Shown in pieces: positions 51,537-59,293 of a DNA stretch of 64,000 bases (its first letter is position 1; every line of letters begins with the position of its first letter). The stretch comes from Streptomyces sp. M92 (GTDB lineage: Bacteria > Actinomycetota > Actinomycetes > Streptomycetales > Streptomycetaceae), in the NCBI RefSeq assembly GCF_028473745.1, contig NZ_CP101137.1, positions 4,650,001 through 4,714,000 on the forward strand, in the 5' to 3' direction. The notes beneath the pieces are model-generated. The model made no database searches. It was not told the origin of the DNA and saw only the letters and a list, made by a program, of their open reading frames with translations. Both the position numbers and the translations under genes were made by a program.

Positions 51537-52475
51537 TCAGTGGCAGAGCCTGGCCTCGTGCTCCGCGTGCCCGCCGGGCTCCAGCTGGAAGGTGCAGTGC
51601 TCCACGTCGAAGTGGTCGCCCAGGCAGCCCTGCAACTCGTGCAGCATCTTCTCGTGGCCGATCGCGCTCAGCACCTCACCGCTGACCACCACGTGCGCCG
51701 ACAGCACCGGCATGCCCGAGGTGATCGTCCAGGCGTGCAGGTCGTGCACGTCCTCGACGCCGTCCAGCGCCAGTATGTGGGCGCGGACCTCGGCGATGTC
51801 GACGTTCTTGGGCGCGGCCTCCAGCAGCACGTCCAGCGTCTCGCGCAGCAGCCGCACCGTGCGCGGCACGATCATCAGGCCGATGACCAGCGAGGCGATC
51901 GGGTCGGCCGCCTGCCAGCCGGTGGCCAGGATCACCAGCGCGGAGACGATCACGGTGAGCGAGCCCAAGGCGTCCGCCGCCACCTCCAGGAAGGCGCCGC
52001 GCACGTTGAGGCTCTCCTTCTGTCCCCGCATCAGCAGGGTGAGCGACACCATGTTGGCGACCAGGCCGATCACACCGAAGACGACGGCCAGCCCGCCGTC
52101 GGTGCCGGCGGGCGTGATGAACCGCTCGACCGCCTCGAACAGGATGTAGCCCCCGACGCCGAGCAGCAGCAGGCAGTTGGCCAGGGCGGCCAGGATCTCC
52201 GCGCGGGCGTACCCGAAGGTCCGCCGGTCGCTCGGCGGCCGGTTCGCGAAGTGGATGGCCAGCAGCGCCATGCCGAGGCCCAGCGCGTCCGTGGCCATGT
52301 GCGCCGCGTCGGCGACCAGGGCGAGCGAGTCGGCGAGCAGGCCGCCGACGATCTGGACGACCATGACGAAGACGGTGATCGCCAGCGCCACCCGGAGCCT
52401 GCCCCGGTACGCGGCGCTCGCCGTCCCGCCGCCGCGCGCCCCGTGCGCATGCCCGTGATCGTGCCCAGCCCCCAT
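51537..52475 (-). CDS. Cation diffusion facilitator (CDF) metal exporter
   Basis: This 312-residue zinc/cobalt/cadmium-type exporter has six membrane spans. The N-terminus is rich in His (HDHGHAHG). The first binding pair is in LADSLALVADAAHMATDALGL (D/H and D) and the second in RGAFLEVAADALGSLTV. A cytoplasmic C-terminal domain with HDLHAWTITSG and DHFDVEHCTFQLEPG can bind further metal. HxxxD/HxxxD-like pairs suggest zinc. ATG 52475 is the family start. The promoter region contains TACGGGTAGGGGGTA, and a CsoR/RcnR-type metal sensor could act there. Confidence 0.93.
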   Translation of the reverse strand: MGAGHDHGHAHGARGGGTASAAYRGRLRVALAITVFVMVVQIVGGLLADSLALVADAAHMATDALGLGMALLAIHFANRPPSDRRTFGYARAEILAALANCLLLLGVGGYILFEAVERFITPAGTDGGLAVVFGVIGLVANMVSLTLLMRGQKESLNVRGAFLEVAADALGSLTVIVSALVILATGWQAADPIASLVIGLMIVPRTVRLLRETLDVLLEAAPKNVDIAEVRAHILALDGVEDVHDLHAWTITSGMPVLSAHVVVSGEVLSAIGHEKMLHELQGCLGDHFDVEHCTFQLEPGGHAEHEARLCH

Positions 52476-52534
52476 GAGAAGCCGCCTCCCTGTGTGTCCG
52501 TCGTCCGGCGTCCGTCGTCCGGACCACAGTCAAC

Positions 52535-52549
52535 TACGGGTAGGGGGTA
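52535..52549. promoter_or_regulatory. G-tract element TACGGGTAGGGGGTA, possible metal-sensor site
   Basis: The element lies 60-74 bases upstream of the CDF start. CsoR/RcnR family repressors of copper, nickel and cobalt efflux genes bind A-form-like G-tracts flanked by TAC/GTA, and this site has that style. The arms are not a clean dyad. Two 13-base direct repeats (52496-52508 and 52510-52522) lie between it and the start. Confidence 0.3.
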
Positions 52550-52583
52550 TGGGGCAACGCGGCACTGAACACCGTTGTCATCT

Positions 52584-52618
52584 GCCCTGACCTGCGGAAA
52601 CGCTGTGCAGGTCAGGGC
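52584..52618. other. Orphan perfect hairpin in divergent spacer
   Basis: GCCCTGACCTG (52584-52594) pairs perfectly with CAGGTCAGGGC (52608-52618) around 13 bases. It stands between two divergent genes, so it terminates neither. It could end a short transcript started inside 52476-52949 or be a protein site. No gene is supportable in the rest of this 474-base spacer, apart from the promoter at 52827. Confidence 0.5.
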
Positions 52619-52826
52619 GTTCGAGCTGGCTCGGGAGTCCGTCCGGAGGAGTTCGACGGACGGTGGCGGCGAGATGGTCCTGACGCAGGGCGCATGCCCG
52701 TCGACCCTGTGCGATGTCCGCGATGTCCGGTCTGGGAGTGCGGTTTGTGGGGCGGGCCCCGCATCCACGATGATGATCGAGGCCAAGGCGGGTGCACGTG
52801 GCGTCGACCGACCGTGAAACGGGCGG

Positions 52827-52855
52827 TGAACACGGCGTTCCAGGCATCCGATAAC
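52827..52855 (+). promoter_or_regulatory. Candidate promoter of the envelope cluster
   Basis: TGAACA (52827-52832), a 17-base spacer and GATAAC (52850-52855) form a vegetative-type promoter about 95 bases before the TTG start at 52950. It would drive the contiguous genes up to the hairpin at 58255. Confidence 0.45.
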
Positions 52856-52949
52856 CTCTGCCGACATGCCGCCCGGGTGCCGCAGGCGCGGGCGCCCCAC
52901 CATGCACAGGCCCGGCGCCCAGGCGTCGGCACCCAGGGAGTGAGTTCGG

Positions 52950-54809
52950 TTGTCGACCGCCATCCTCACCGGTCAGCTGGTCCCCGGTTCGTCGATCGAG
53001 AGCGAGCTGCGGTCCCTGGGCTTCGACGTCGAGATCGCCCCGGACGCCGCCGGCGCCGAGACGCTGCTGGCGCGGGTGCCGGCCGGGGAGCGGGTCGCCG
53101 TGGTCGACGCCCGCTTCGTCGGCCACGTGCACGCCCTGCGCCTCGGTCTCACCGACCCCCGCTTCCCACTCGCCGCGATCCCGGGCGCCGTGACCGCCCG
53201 GCCGGAGGCCCGCCAGACCCTGACCCGCGCCATGGCCCGGGAGCACTCGGCGAGCGGCGCCACCGCGCACGCCGGCGCCGCGCCCGCGAAGCCGGACGCG
53301 GAAGGTCTCGACGGACTCGCCGACCGGATCACCGCCGCCCTCGACGCCGACGGCGCCGACGTGCACCGCCCCGAGCTCGGCAGCCTCGTCGCCGCCGTCC
53401 CCGCCGACCCGCAGGCCCGCAACGAGGCCCGGCAGGCGGTCTCGGTCGTCGACGACGAGGCGGTACGCCTGAAGTCGGCCGTGAAGGCCCGCGACGGCTT
53501 CGTCACCACCTTCCTCGTCAGCCCCTACTCCCGCTACATCGCCCGCTGGTGCGCACGCCGCGGACTGACCCCCAACCAGGTCACCACCGCCTCGCTGATC
53601 ACCGCGCTCATAGCGGCGGGCTGCGCGGCCACCGGCACCCGCGGCGGCTTCGTCGCCGCCGGCGTCCTGCTCATCGCCTCCTTCGTCCTCGACTGCACCG
53701 ACGGCCAGCTGGCCCGCTACTCCCTGCGGTACTCCACGCTCGGCGCCTGGCTGGACGCCACCTTCGACCGGGCCAAGGAGTACGCCTACTACGCGGGCCT
53801 CGCCCTGGGCGCCGCCCGCGGCGGCGACGACGTGTGGGCCCTCGCCCTCGGCGCGATGGTCCTCCAGACCTGCCGGCACGTCGTCGACTTCTCCTTCAAC
53901 GAGGCGAACGCCGACAGCACGGCCGCCGCCGCCAACACCAGCCCCACCGCCGCGCTCTCCAACCGGCTCGACAGCGTCGGCTGGACCGTCTGGGTACGCC
54001 GGATGATCGTCCTGCCCATCGGCGAACGCTGGGCCATGATCGCCGTCCTGACCGCCGTCGCCACCCCCCGCATCACCTTCTACGCGCTGCTGGTCGGCTG
54101 CGCCTTCGCCGCGACGTACACCACGGCCGGCCGGGTGCTGCGCTCGCTGACCCGGAAGGCGACGCGGACCGACCGGGCCGCGACGGCCCTGGCCGACCTC
54201 GCCGACTCCGGCCCGCTCGCCGAGACCGTCGCGAAGGGCTTCGCGAAGCCCGCCCGCCGCCTGCCCGGCTTCACCGCCCCCGTCGTCGCCCTCCTCGGCG
54301 GCCTCGCCGTCGTCGCCACGGCCGCCCTCACCGACTTCGGCACTCCCTGGCCGGCGGTCGCCGCGCTCGTCTACGTCCTGACCTCCGCCCTCGCCGTCGC
54401 CCGCCCCCTCAAGGGCGCCCTCGACTGGCTGGTCCCGCCCTTCTTCCGCGCCGCCGAGTACGGCACCGTCCTGGGGCTCGCGGCCAACGCGGACGTGAAC
54501 GGGGCGCTTCCGGCGGCTTTCGGGCTGGTGGCCGCGGTCGCCTACCATCACTACGACACGGTCTACCGCATCCGCGGCGGTGCGGGCGCGCCACCGCGGT
54601 GGCTGGTGCGGACCATCGGGGGGCACGAGGGCCGCACGCTGGTGGTCACCGCCCTGGCCGTGCTGCTCACCGCCACACAGTTCACGCTCGCGCTCACGGT
54701 GCTCGCCGTGGCCGTGGCACTCGTGGTGCTCGCCGAGAGCATCCGCTTCTGGGTCGCCGCCCACAAGGGCGGCGCACCCGCCGTACACGACGAAGGAGAA
54801 CCCGCATGA
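52950..54809 (+). CDS. CDP-alcohol phosphatidyltransferase with N- and C-terminal extensions
   Basis: This 619-residue membrane protein has an N-terminal soluble part of about 180 residues starting STAILTGQLVPGSSIESELRS and a CDP-OH transferase core with a complete motif (DGQLAR, then G, D and D at the canonical spacing, residues about 250-270). A long C-terminal membrane region has at least six spans and a GGAGAPPRW loop. Standard members are about 200 residues, so the extensions are unusual; the C-terminal part corresponds, I think, to DUF5941. It should move a phospho-alcohol from a CDP carrier onto a lipid or polyol. The TTG start at 52950 follows GGGAG nine bases upstream. The next gene overlaps by four bases. 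Confidence 0.85.
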   Translation: MSTAILTGQLVPGSSIESELRSLGFDVEIAPDAAGAETLLARVPAGERVAVVDARFVGHVHALRLGLTDPRFPLAAIPGAVTARPEARQTLTRAMAREHSASGATAHAGAAPAKPDAEGLDGLADRITAALDADGADVHRPELGSLVAAVPADPQARNEARQAVSVVDDEAVRLKSAVKARDGFVTTFLVSPYSRYIARWCARRGLTPNQVTTASLITALIAAGCAATGTRGGFVAAGVLLIASFVLDCTDGQLARYSLRYSTLGAWLDATFDRAKEYAYYAGLALGAARGGDDVWALALGAMVLQTCRHVVDFSFNEANADSTAAAANTSPTAALSNRLDSVGWTVWVRRMIVLPIGERWAMIAVLTAVATPRITFYALLVGCAFAATYTTAGRVLRSLTRKATRTDRAATALADLADSGPLAETVAKGFAKPARRLPGFTAPVVALLGGLAVVATAALTDFGTPWPAVAALVYVLTSALAVARPLKGALDWLVPPFFRAAEYGTVLGLAANADVNGALPAAFGLVAAVAYHHYDTVYRIRGGAGAPPRWLVRTIGGHEGRTLVVTALAVLLTATQFTLALTVLAVAVALVVLAESIRFWVAAHKGGAPAVHDEGEPA

Positions 54810-55558
54810 TCGGCCTCGTGCTGGCCGCCGGCGCCGGCCGGCGTCTGCGCCCCTACACCGACACCCTGCCCAAGGCACTGGTGCCGGTCGGTCCCGAAGG
54901 GGCGGAGGACAGCATCACGGTGCTGGACCTGACGCTGGCCAACTTCGCCGAGGTCGGCCTGACCGAGGTCGGGATCATCGTCGGCTACCGCAAGGAAGCC
55001 GTGTACGACCGCAAGGAGGAGCTGGAGCGCAAGTACGGCGTCAAGCTCACCCTCATCGACAACGACAAGGCCGAGGAGTGGAACAACGCCTACTCCCTGT
55101 GGTGCGGCCGTGACGCCCTCAAGGACGGCGTGATCCTCGCCAACGGCGACACCGTGCACCCGGTCTCCGTCGAGAAGACCCTGCTCGCCGCCCGCGGCGA
55201 CGGCAAGAAGATCATCCTCGCCCTCGACACGGTGAAGAACCTCGCCGAGGAGGAGATGAAGGTCGTCGTCGACCCCGACAAGGGCGTCCAGCGCATCACC
55301 AAGCTCATGGACCCGGCCGAGGCGACCGGCGAGTACATCGGCGTCACCCTCATCGAGGGCGAGGCCGCCGCCGACCTGGCCGACGCCCTGAAGGCCACCT
55401 TCGAGCGCGACCCGCAGCTCTACTACGAGGACGGCTACCAGGAGCTCGTCAACCGCGGCTTCAAGATCGACACGGCGCCGATCGGCGACGTCAGGTGGGT
55501 CGAGATCGACAACCACGACGACCTCGCCAAGGGCAGGGAGATCGCGTGCCAGTACTGA
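54806..55558 (+). CDS. LicC-type phosphocholine/sugar-phosphate nucleotidyltransferase
   Basis: This 250-residue nucleotidyltransferase begins LVLAAGAGRRLRPYTDTLPKALVPVG, the nucleotide-binding loop with catalytic Arg and Lys. EEWNNAYSLW and ILANGDTVH contain the metal-binding Asp, and the C-terminal VRWVEIDNHDDLAKGREI holds the second acidic site. These features match the COG1213/LicC group, which makes CDP-choline or related CDP-alcohols. The ATG at 54806 overlaps the upstream stop (ATGA) and has GAAGGAGAA before it. Its product is probably used by the two CDP-alcohol transferases encoded on either side. Confidence 0.9.
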   Translation: MIGLVLAAGAGRRLRPYTDTLPKALVPVGPEGAEDSITVLDLTLANFAEVGLTEVGIIVGYRKEAVYDRKEELERKYGVKLTLIDNDKAEEWNNAYSLWCGRDALKDGVILANGDTVHPVSVEKTLLAARGDGKKIILALDTVKNLAEEEMKVVVDPDKGVQRITKLMDPAEATGEYIGVTLIEGEAAADLADALKATFERDPQLYYEDGYQELVNRGFKIDTAPIGDVRWVEIDNHDDLAKGREIACQY

Positions 55559-56607
55559 CGAGGCTCATCCCGTCGCCGGTCGTCGTGGACATCCGCGCGG
55601 GTGCCCTCGACGACCTGGGATGTGTGCTCGCCGACGAGCGCATCTCCCACTCGGGCAAGCTCGCCGTCGCCGTCAGCGGCGGCTCGGGCGCCCGGCTGCG
55701 CGAGCGCGTCGCCCCGTCCCTGCCCGGCGCCGACTGGTTCGAGGTCGGCGGCGGCACCCTGGACGACGCGATCAAGCTGGCCGGCGCCATGAAGGGCGGC
55801 CACTACGACGCGGTCGTCGGCCTCGGCGGCGGCAAGATCATCGACTGCGCCAAGTTCGCCGCGGCGCGCGTCGGCCTCCCGCTGGTCGCCGTGCCCACGA
55901 ACCTCGCGCACGACGGTCTGTGCTCGCCGGTCGCCACCCTCGACAACGACGCGGGCCGCGGCTCCTACGGTGTCCCGAACCCGATCGCGGTCGTCATCGA
56001 CCTCGACGTGATCCGCGCGGCGCCGGCCCGTTTCGTGCGGGCCGGCATCGGCGACGCCGTCTCCAACGTCTCCGCGATCGCGGACTGGGAGCTGGCCAAC
56101 CGGGTCAAGGGCGAGCGGATCGACGGCCTGGCCGCCGCGATGGCCCGCCAGGCCGGTGAGGCCGTGCTCCGGCACCCGGGCGGCATCGGGGACAACGAGT
56201 TCCTCCAGGTGCTCGCCGAGGCGCTGGTGCTCAGCGGCATCGCCATGTCGGTGTCCGGCGACTCGCGGCCGTCCTCCGGGGCGTGCCACGAGATCAACCA
56301 CGCCTTCGACCTGCTCTACCCGCAGCGCGCCGCCGCCCACGGCGAGCAGTGCGGCCTCGGCGCGGCCTTCGCGATGTACCTGCGCGGCGCCCACGAGGAG
56401 TCCGCCCACATGGCCGGAGTGCTGCGCCGGCACGGGCTGCCGGTGCTGCCCGAGGAGATCGGGTTCACACCGGACGAGTTCGTCCGGGCCGTGGAGTTCG
56501 CCCCGCAGACGCGGCCCGGCCGCTACACGATCCTCGAGCACCTCGACCTCACCACCGACCAGATCAAGGACCTGTACGCCGACTATGTCAAGGCCATCGG
56601 TAGCTGA
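55546..56607 (+). CDS. sn-Glycerol-1-phosphate dehydrogenase-like (EgsA/AraM) enzyme
   Basis: This 353-residue metal-dependent alcohol dehydrogenase has the NAD-binding GLGGGKIIDCAKFAAARVG and PTNLAHDGLCSP segments. The metal ligands are D in NLAHDG, H in GACHEINHAFD and H in AAAHGEQCGLG. These positions follow glycerol-1-phosphate dehydrogenases, which reduce dihydroxyacetone phosphate. A bacterial G1P or another polyol phosphate is the likely product. The GTG at 55546, with GGGAG upstream, overlaps the previous gene by 13 bases. Embedding in a CDP-alcohol cluster suggests that it makes the alcohol phosphate activated by the neighbouring nucleotidyltransferase. Confidence 0.88.
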   Translation: MPVLTRLIPSPVVVDIRAGALDDLGCVLADERISHSGKLAVAVSGGSGARLRERVAPSLPGADWFEVGGGTLDDAIKLAGAMKGGHYDAVVGLGGGKIIDCAKFAAARVGLPLVAVPTNLAHDGLCSPVATLDNDAGRGSYGVPNPIAVVIDLDVIRAAPARFVRAGIGDAVSNVSAIADWELANRVKGERIDGLAAAMARQAGEAVLRHPGGIGDNEFLQVLAEALVLSGIAMSVSGDSRPSSGACHEINHAFDLLYPQRAAAHGEQCGLGAAFAMYLRGAHEESAHMAGVLRRHGLPVLPEEIGFTPDEFVRAVEFAPQTRPGRYTILEHLDLTTDQIKDLYADYVKAIGS

Positions 56608-57364
56608 ACTACGTCCGGTCGTCCACCCCGCTGGGGTCAAGGACCGGCGCAGCGGTGAGCACTGGGCGGGACGCCTCTACATGCGTGAGGTCTCGCTGCG
56701 GATCGACCGCTACCTGGTGAACACCAGGATCACGCCCAACCAGCTCACGTACCTGATGACCGTCTGCGGCGTGCTCGCGGCCCCCGCCCTGCTGGTGCCG
56801 GGCATCACGGGCGCCGTGCTCGGCGTCGTGGCGGTCCAGCTCTACCTGCTGCTGGACTGCGTCGACGGCGAGGTCGCGCGCTGGAAGAAGCAGTACTCCC
56901 TCGGCGGCGTCTACCTCGACCGGGTCGGCGCCTACCTGACCGACGCCGCGGTCCTGGTCGGCCTCGGCCTGCGCGCCGCCGACCTCTGGGGCACCGGACG
57001 CATCGACTGGCTGTGGGCCTTCCTCGGTACCCTGGCGGCGCTCGGCGCCATCCTGATCAAGGCCGAGACCGACCTGGTGGGCGTCGCCCGGCACCAGGCC
57101 GGCATGCCCCCCGTCAAGGAGTCCGCGTCCGAGCCCCGCTCCTCCGGCATGGCGCTGGCCCGCCGGGCCGCCGGGGCGCTCAAGTTCCACCGGCTGATCC
57201 TCGGCATCGAGGCGTCGCTGCTCATCCTGGTCCTCGCCATAGTCGACGCGAGCCGCGGTGACCTGTTCTTCACCCGGCTCGGCACCGCCGTACTCGCCGG
57301 CATCGCGCTGCTGCAGACCCTGCTGCACCTCGTGTCCGTCCTCGCCTCCAGCAGGCTGAAGTGA
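56585..57364 (+). CDS. CDP-alcohol phosphatidyltransferase family protein, last Asp replaced
   Basis: This 259-residue integral membrane protein belongs to the CDP-OH transferase family. The motif begins DCVDGEVAR near residue 91, then G and D in GGVYLDRVGAYLTD. At the canonical spacing DGx2ARx8Gx3Dx3D the fourth aspartate, regarded as the catalytic base, is Ala; the next Asp is four residues further on. It may use the shifted Asp, have another base, or be inactive. ATG 56585 lies inside the previous gene (23-base overlap). The next gene starts at its stop (GTGA). Confidence 0.85.
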   Translation: MSRPSVAELRPVVHPAGVKDRRSGEHWAGRLYMREVSLRIDRYLVNTRITPNQLTYLMTVCGVLAAPALLVPGITGAVLGVVAVQLYLLLDCVDGEVARWKKQYSLGGVYLDRVGAYLTDAAVLVGLGLRAADLWGTGRIDWLWAFLGTLAALGAILIKAETDLVGVARHQAGMPPVKESASEPRSSGMALARRAAGALKFHRLILGIEASLLILVLAIVDASRGDLFFTRLGTAVLAGIALLQTLLHLVSVLASSRLK

Positions 57365-58245
57365 GCGCGGCCATGAAGGTCGGGGCGGTCGTCATCACGA
57401 TGGGCAACCGCCCCGACGAGCTGCGGGCCCTGCTCGACTCGGTGGCCAAGCAGGACGGCGACCCCGTCGAGGTGGTCGTGGTCGGCAACGGCTCACCCGT
57501 CCCGGAGGTGCCGGCGGGCGTGCGCACCGTCGAGCTGCCCGAGAACCTGGGCATCCCCGGCGGCCGCAACGTCGGCATCGAGGCCTTCGGACCGGGTGGC
57601 CAGGACGTCGACATCCTGCTCTTCCTCGACGACGACGGCCTGCTCGCCCGCACCGACACCGCCGAGCTGTGCCGGCAGGCCTTCGCGGCCGACGACGACC
57701 TGGGCATCATCAGCTTCCGCATCGCCGACCCGGACACCGGCGAGACCCAGCGCCGGCATGTGCCGAGACTGCGCGCCTCCGACCCGATGCGCTCCTCCCG
57801 GGTCACCACCTTCCTCGGCGGCGCCAACGCCGTGCGCACCCGCGTCCTCGCGCAGGTCGGCGGCCTGCCCGACGCGTTCTTCTACGCCCACGAGGAGACC
57901 GACCTCGCCTGGCGGGCCCTCGACGCCGGCTGGATGATCGACTACCGCTCCGACATGGTCCTGAACCACCCCACGACCGCGCCGTCCCGGCACGCCGTCT
58001 ACCACCGCATGGTCGCCCGCAACCGCGTCTGGCTGGCCCGCCGCAACCTGCCCGCGCTCCTCGTCCCGGTCTACCTCGGGGTGTGGATGCTGCTCACCCT
58101 GCTCCGCCGCCCCTCGCGCCCGGCCCTGAAGGCCTGGTTCGGCGGCTTCCGCGAGGGCTGGGCCACCCCCTGCGGTCCCCGCCGGCCCATGCGGTGGCGT
58201 ACGGTGTGGCGCCTGACCCGGCTGGGCCGGCCCCCGGTGATCTGA
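57361..58245 (+). CDS. Family 2 glycosyltransferase
   Basis: This 294-residue GT-A enzyme begins AVVITMGNRPDELRALLDSV. The nucleotide-sugar contact is VVVGNGSPVPEVP, NLGIPGGRNVGIE marks the rhamnosyl/galactofuranosyl-type subgroup, the metal-binding motif is LLFLDDDG, and the acceptor-side motif is YAHEETDLAWRALDAGW. A hydrophobic segment near residue 235 (LLVPVYLGVWMLLTLL) may anchor it to the membrane. The GTG at 57361 overlaps the upstream stop by four bases. It probably decorates the lipid- or polymer-linked product of this cluster before export. Confidence 0.9.
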   Translation: MSAAMKVGAVVITMGNRPDELRALLDSVAKQDGDPVEVVVVGNGSPVPEVPAGVRTVELPENLGIPGGRNVGIEAFGPGGQDVDILLFLDDDGLLARTDTAELCRQAFAADDDLGIISFRIADPDTGETQRRHVPRLRASDPMRSSRVTTFLGGANAVRTRVLAQVGGLPDAFFYAHEETDLAWRALDAGWMIDYRSDMVLNHPTTAPSRHAVYHRMVARNRVWLARRNLPALLVPVYLGVWMLLTLLRRPSRPALKAWFGGFREGWATPCGPRRPMRWRTVWRLTRLGRPPVI

Positions 58246-58254
58246 CAAGCTCGT

Positions 58255-58283
58255 ACCCGGGGGCTGGTGGCCCCAACCCGGGT
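58255..58283 (+). terminator. Hairpin after the glycosyltransferase gene
   Basis: ACCCGGG (58255-58261) pairs with CCCGGGT (58277-58283), and an alternative inner stem of G-C pairs (58260-58264 with 58270-58274) can form. It lies ten bases past the stop and 80 bases before the exporter start, so it may separate or attenuate the two parts of the cluster. Confidence 0.5.
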
Positions 58284-58363
58284 CCGACCGACCCTCCGAG
58301 GCCGACAGGACCGTGCCGCACCCGTACCGGCCGCGCACGGACGAAGACGAAAGTAATCCACTA

Positions 58364-59293
58364 GTGAGTGAGACAACGCACGACGGTACGGTCGCCATGA
58401 CCAAGCCCGTGTCGCCCGACGAGGGACTCACGGCGGCCCAGCTCGCCGCCAGGCACGGGCTGTCCGTGAGCGGTGCCCGGCCGTCCCTCGCTCAGTACGT
58501 CCGTCAGCTCTGGGGGCGGCGCCACTTCATCCTCGCCTTCTCCCAGGCGAAGCTGACCGCCCAGTACAGCCAGGCCAAGCTCGGCCAGCTGTGGCAGGTG
58601 GCCACACCGCTGCTGAACGCCCTTGTCTACTTCCTGATCTTCGGCCTGATCCTGAACGCGGGCAAGGGCATGCCGAAGGACGTGTACATCCCGTTCCTGG
58701 TGACGGGTGTGTTCGTCTTCACCTTCACCCAGTCCTCCGCGATGGCGGGCGTGCGCGCCATCTCCGGCAACCTCGGCCTGGTGCGGGCGCTGCACTTCCC
58801 GCGCGCCTCGCTGCCGATCTCGTTCGCGTTCCAGCAGCTCCAGCAGTTGCTGGCGTCGATGATCGTGATGTTCGCGGTGGTGATCGGCTTCGGCAGCTAC
58901 CCCTCGCTGTCCTGGCTGCTGATCCTCCCGGTACTGGTCCTGCAGTTCCTCTTCAACATGGGACTGGCGCTGATCGTGGCCCGGATGGGCGCCAAGACGC
59001 CGGACCTGGCCCAGCTGATGCCGTTCATCATGCGGACCTGGATGTACGGGTCCGGCGTGATGTTCTCCATCCCGATCATGCTGGAGGACAAGCCGGCCTG
59101 GCTGGCCGACGTGCTCCAGTGGAACCCGGCCGCCGTCTACATGGACCTGACCCGCTTCGCGCTGATCGACGGTTACGGCTCCGAGAACCTGCCGCCGCAC
59201 GTGTGGGCGGTGGCCCTCGGCTGGGCCGTGGCCCTCGCCGTGGGCGGCTTCGTGTACTTCTGGAAGGCTGAGGAGAGGTACGGCCGTGGCTGA
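58364..59293 (+). CDS. ABC-2 type polysaccharide/teichoic-acid export permease
   Basis: This 309-residue permease has six spans and the TagG/Wzm layout. A cytoplasmic N-terminus is followed by RRHFILAFSQAKLTAQYSQAKLGQLW, then LIFGLILNAGKGMP, and near the end LQWNPAAVYMDLTRFALIDG, the periplasmic re-entrant part of such exporters. The GTG at 58364 follows GAAAGTAATCC; an in-frame ATG at 58397 is the alternative. The ATPase gene overlaps its last eight bases, so both subunits are made together. It should flip a lipid-linked glycan or polyol-phosphate polymer across the membrane. Confidence 0.92.
   Translation: MSETTHDGTVAMTKPVSPDEGLTAAQLAARHGLSVSGARPSLAQYVRQLWGRRHFILAFSQAKLTAQYSQAKLGQLWQVATPLLNALVYFLIFGLILNAGKGMPKDVYIPFLVTGVFVFTFTQSSAMAGVRAISGNLGLVRALHFPRASLPISFAFQQLQQLLASMIVMFAVVIGFGSYPSLSWLLILPVLVLQFLFNMGLALIVARMGAKTPDLAQLMPFIMRTWMYGSGVMFSIPIMLEDKPAWLADVLQWNPAAVYMDLTRFALIDGYGSENLPPHVWAVALGWAVALAVGGFVYFWKAEERYGRG

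Noticed and set aside
52575..52817. An 80-codon frame in the divergent spacer before the envelope cluster
   Set aside because: It has no binding site, contains one arm of a perfect hairpin and has no recognisable composition; I treat it as noise.
52578..54878. A 766-codon open frame antisense to the CDP-alcohol transferase gene
   Set aside because: Low-complexity Gly/Arg/Asp product and no initiation site.
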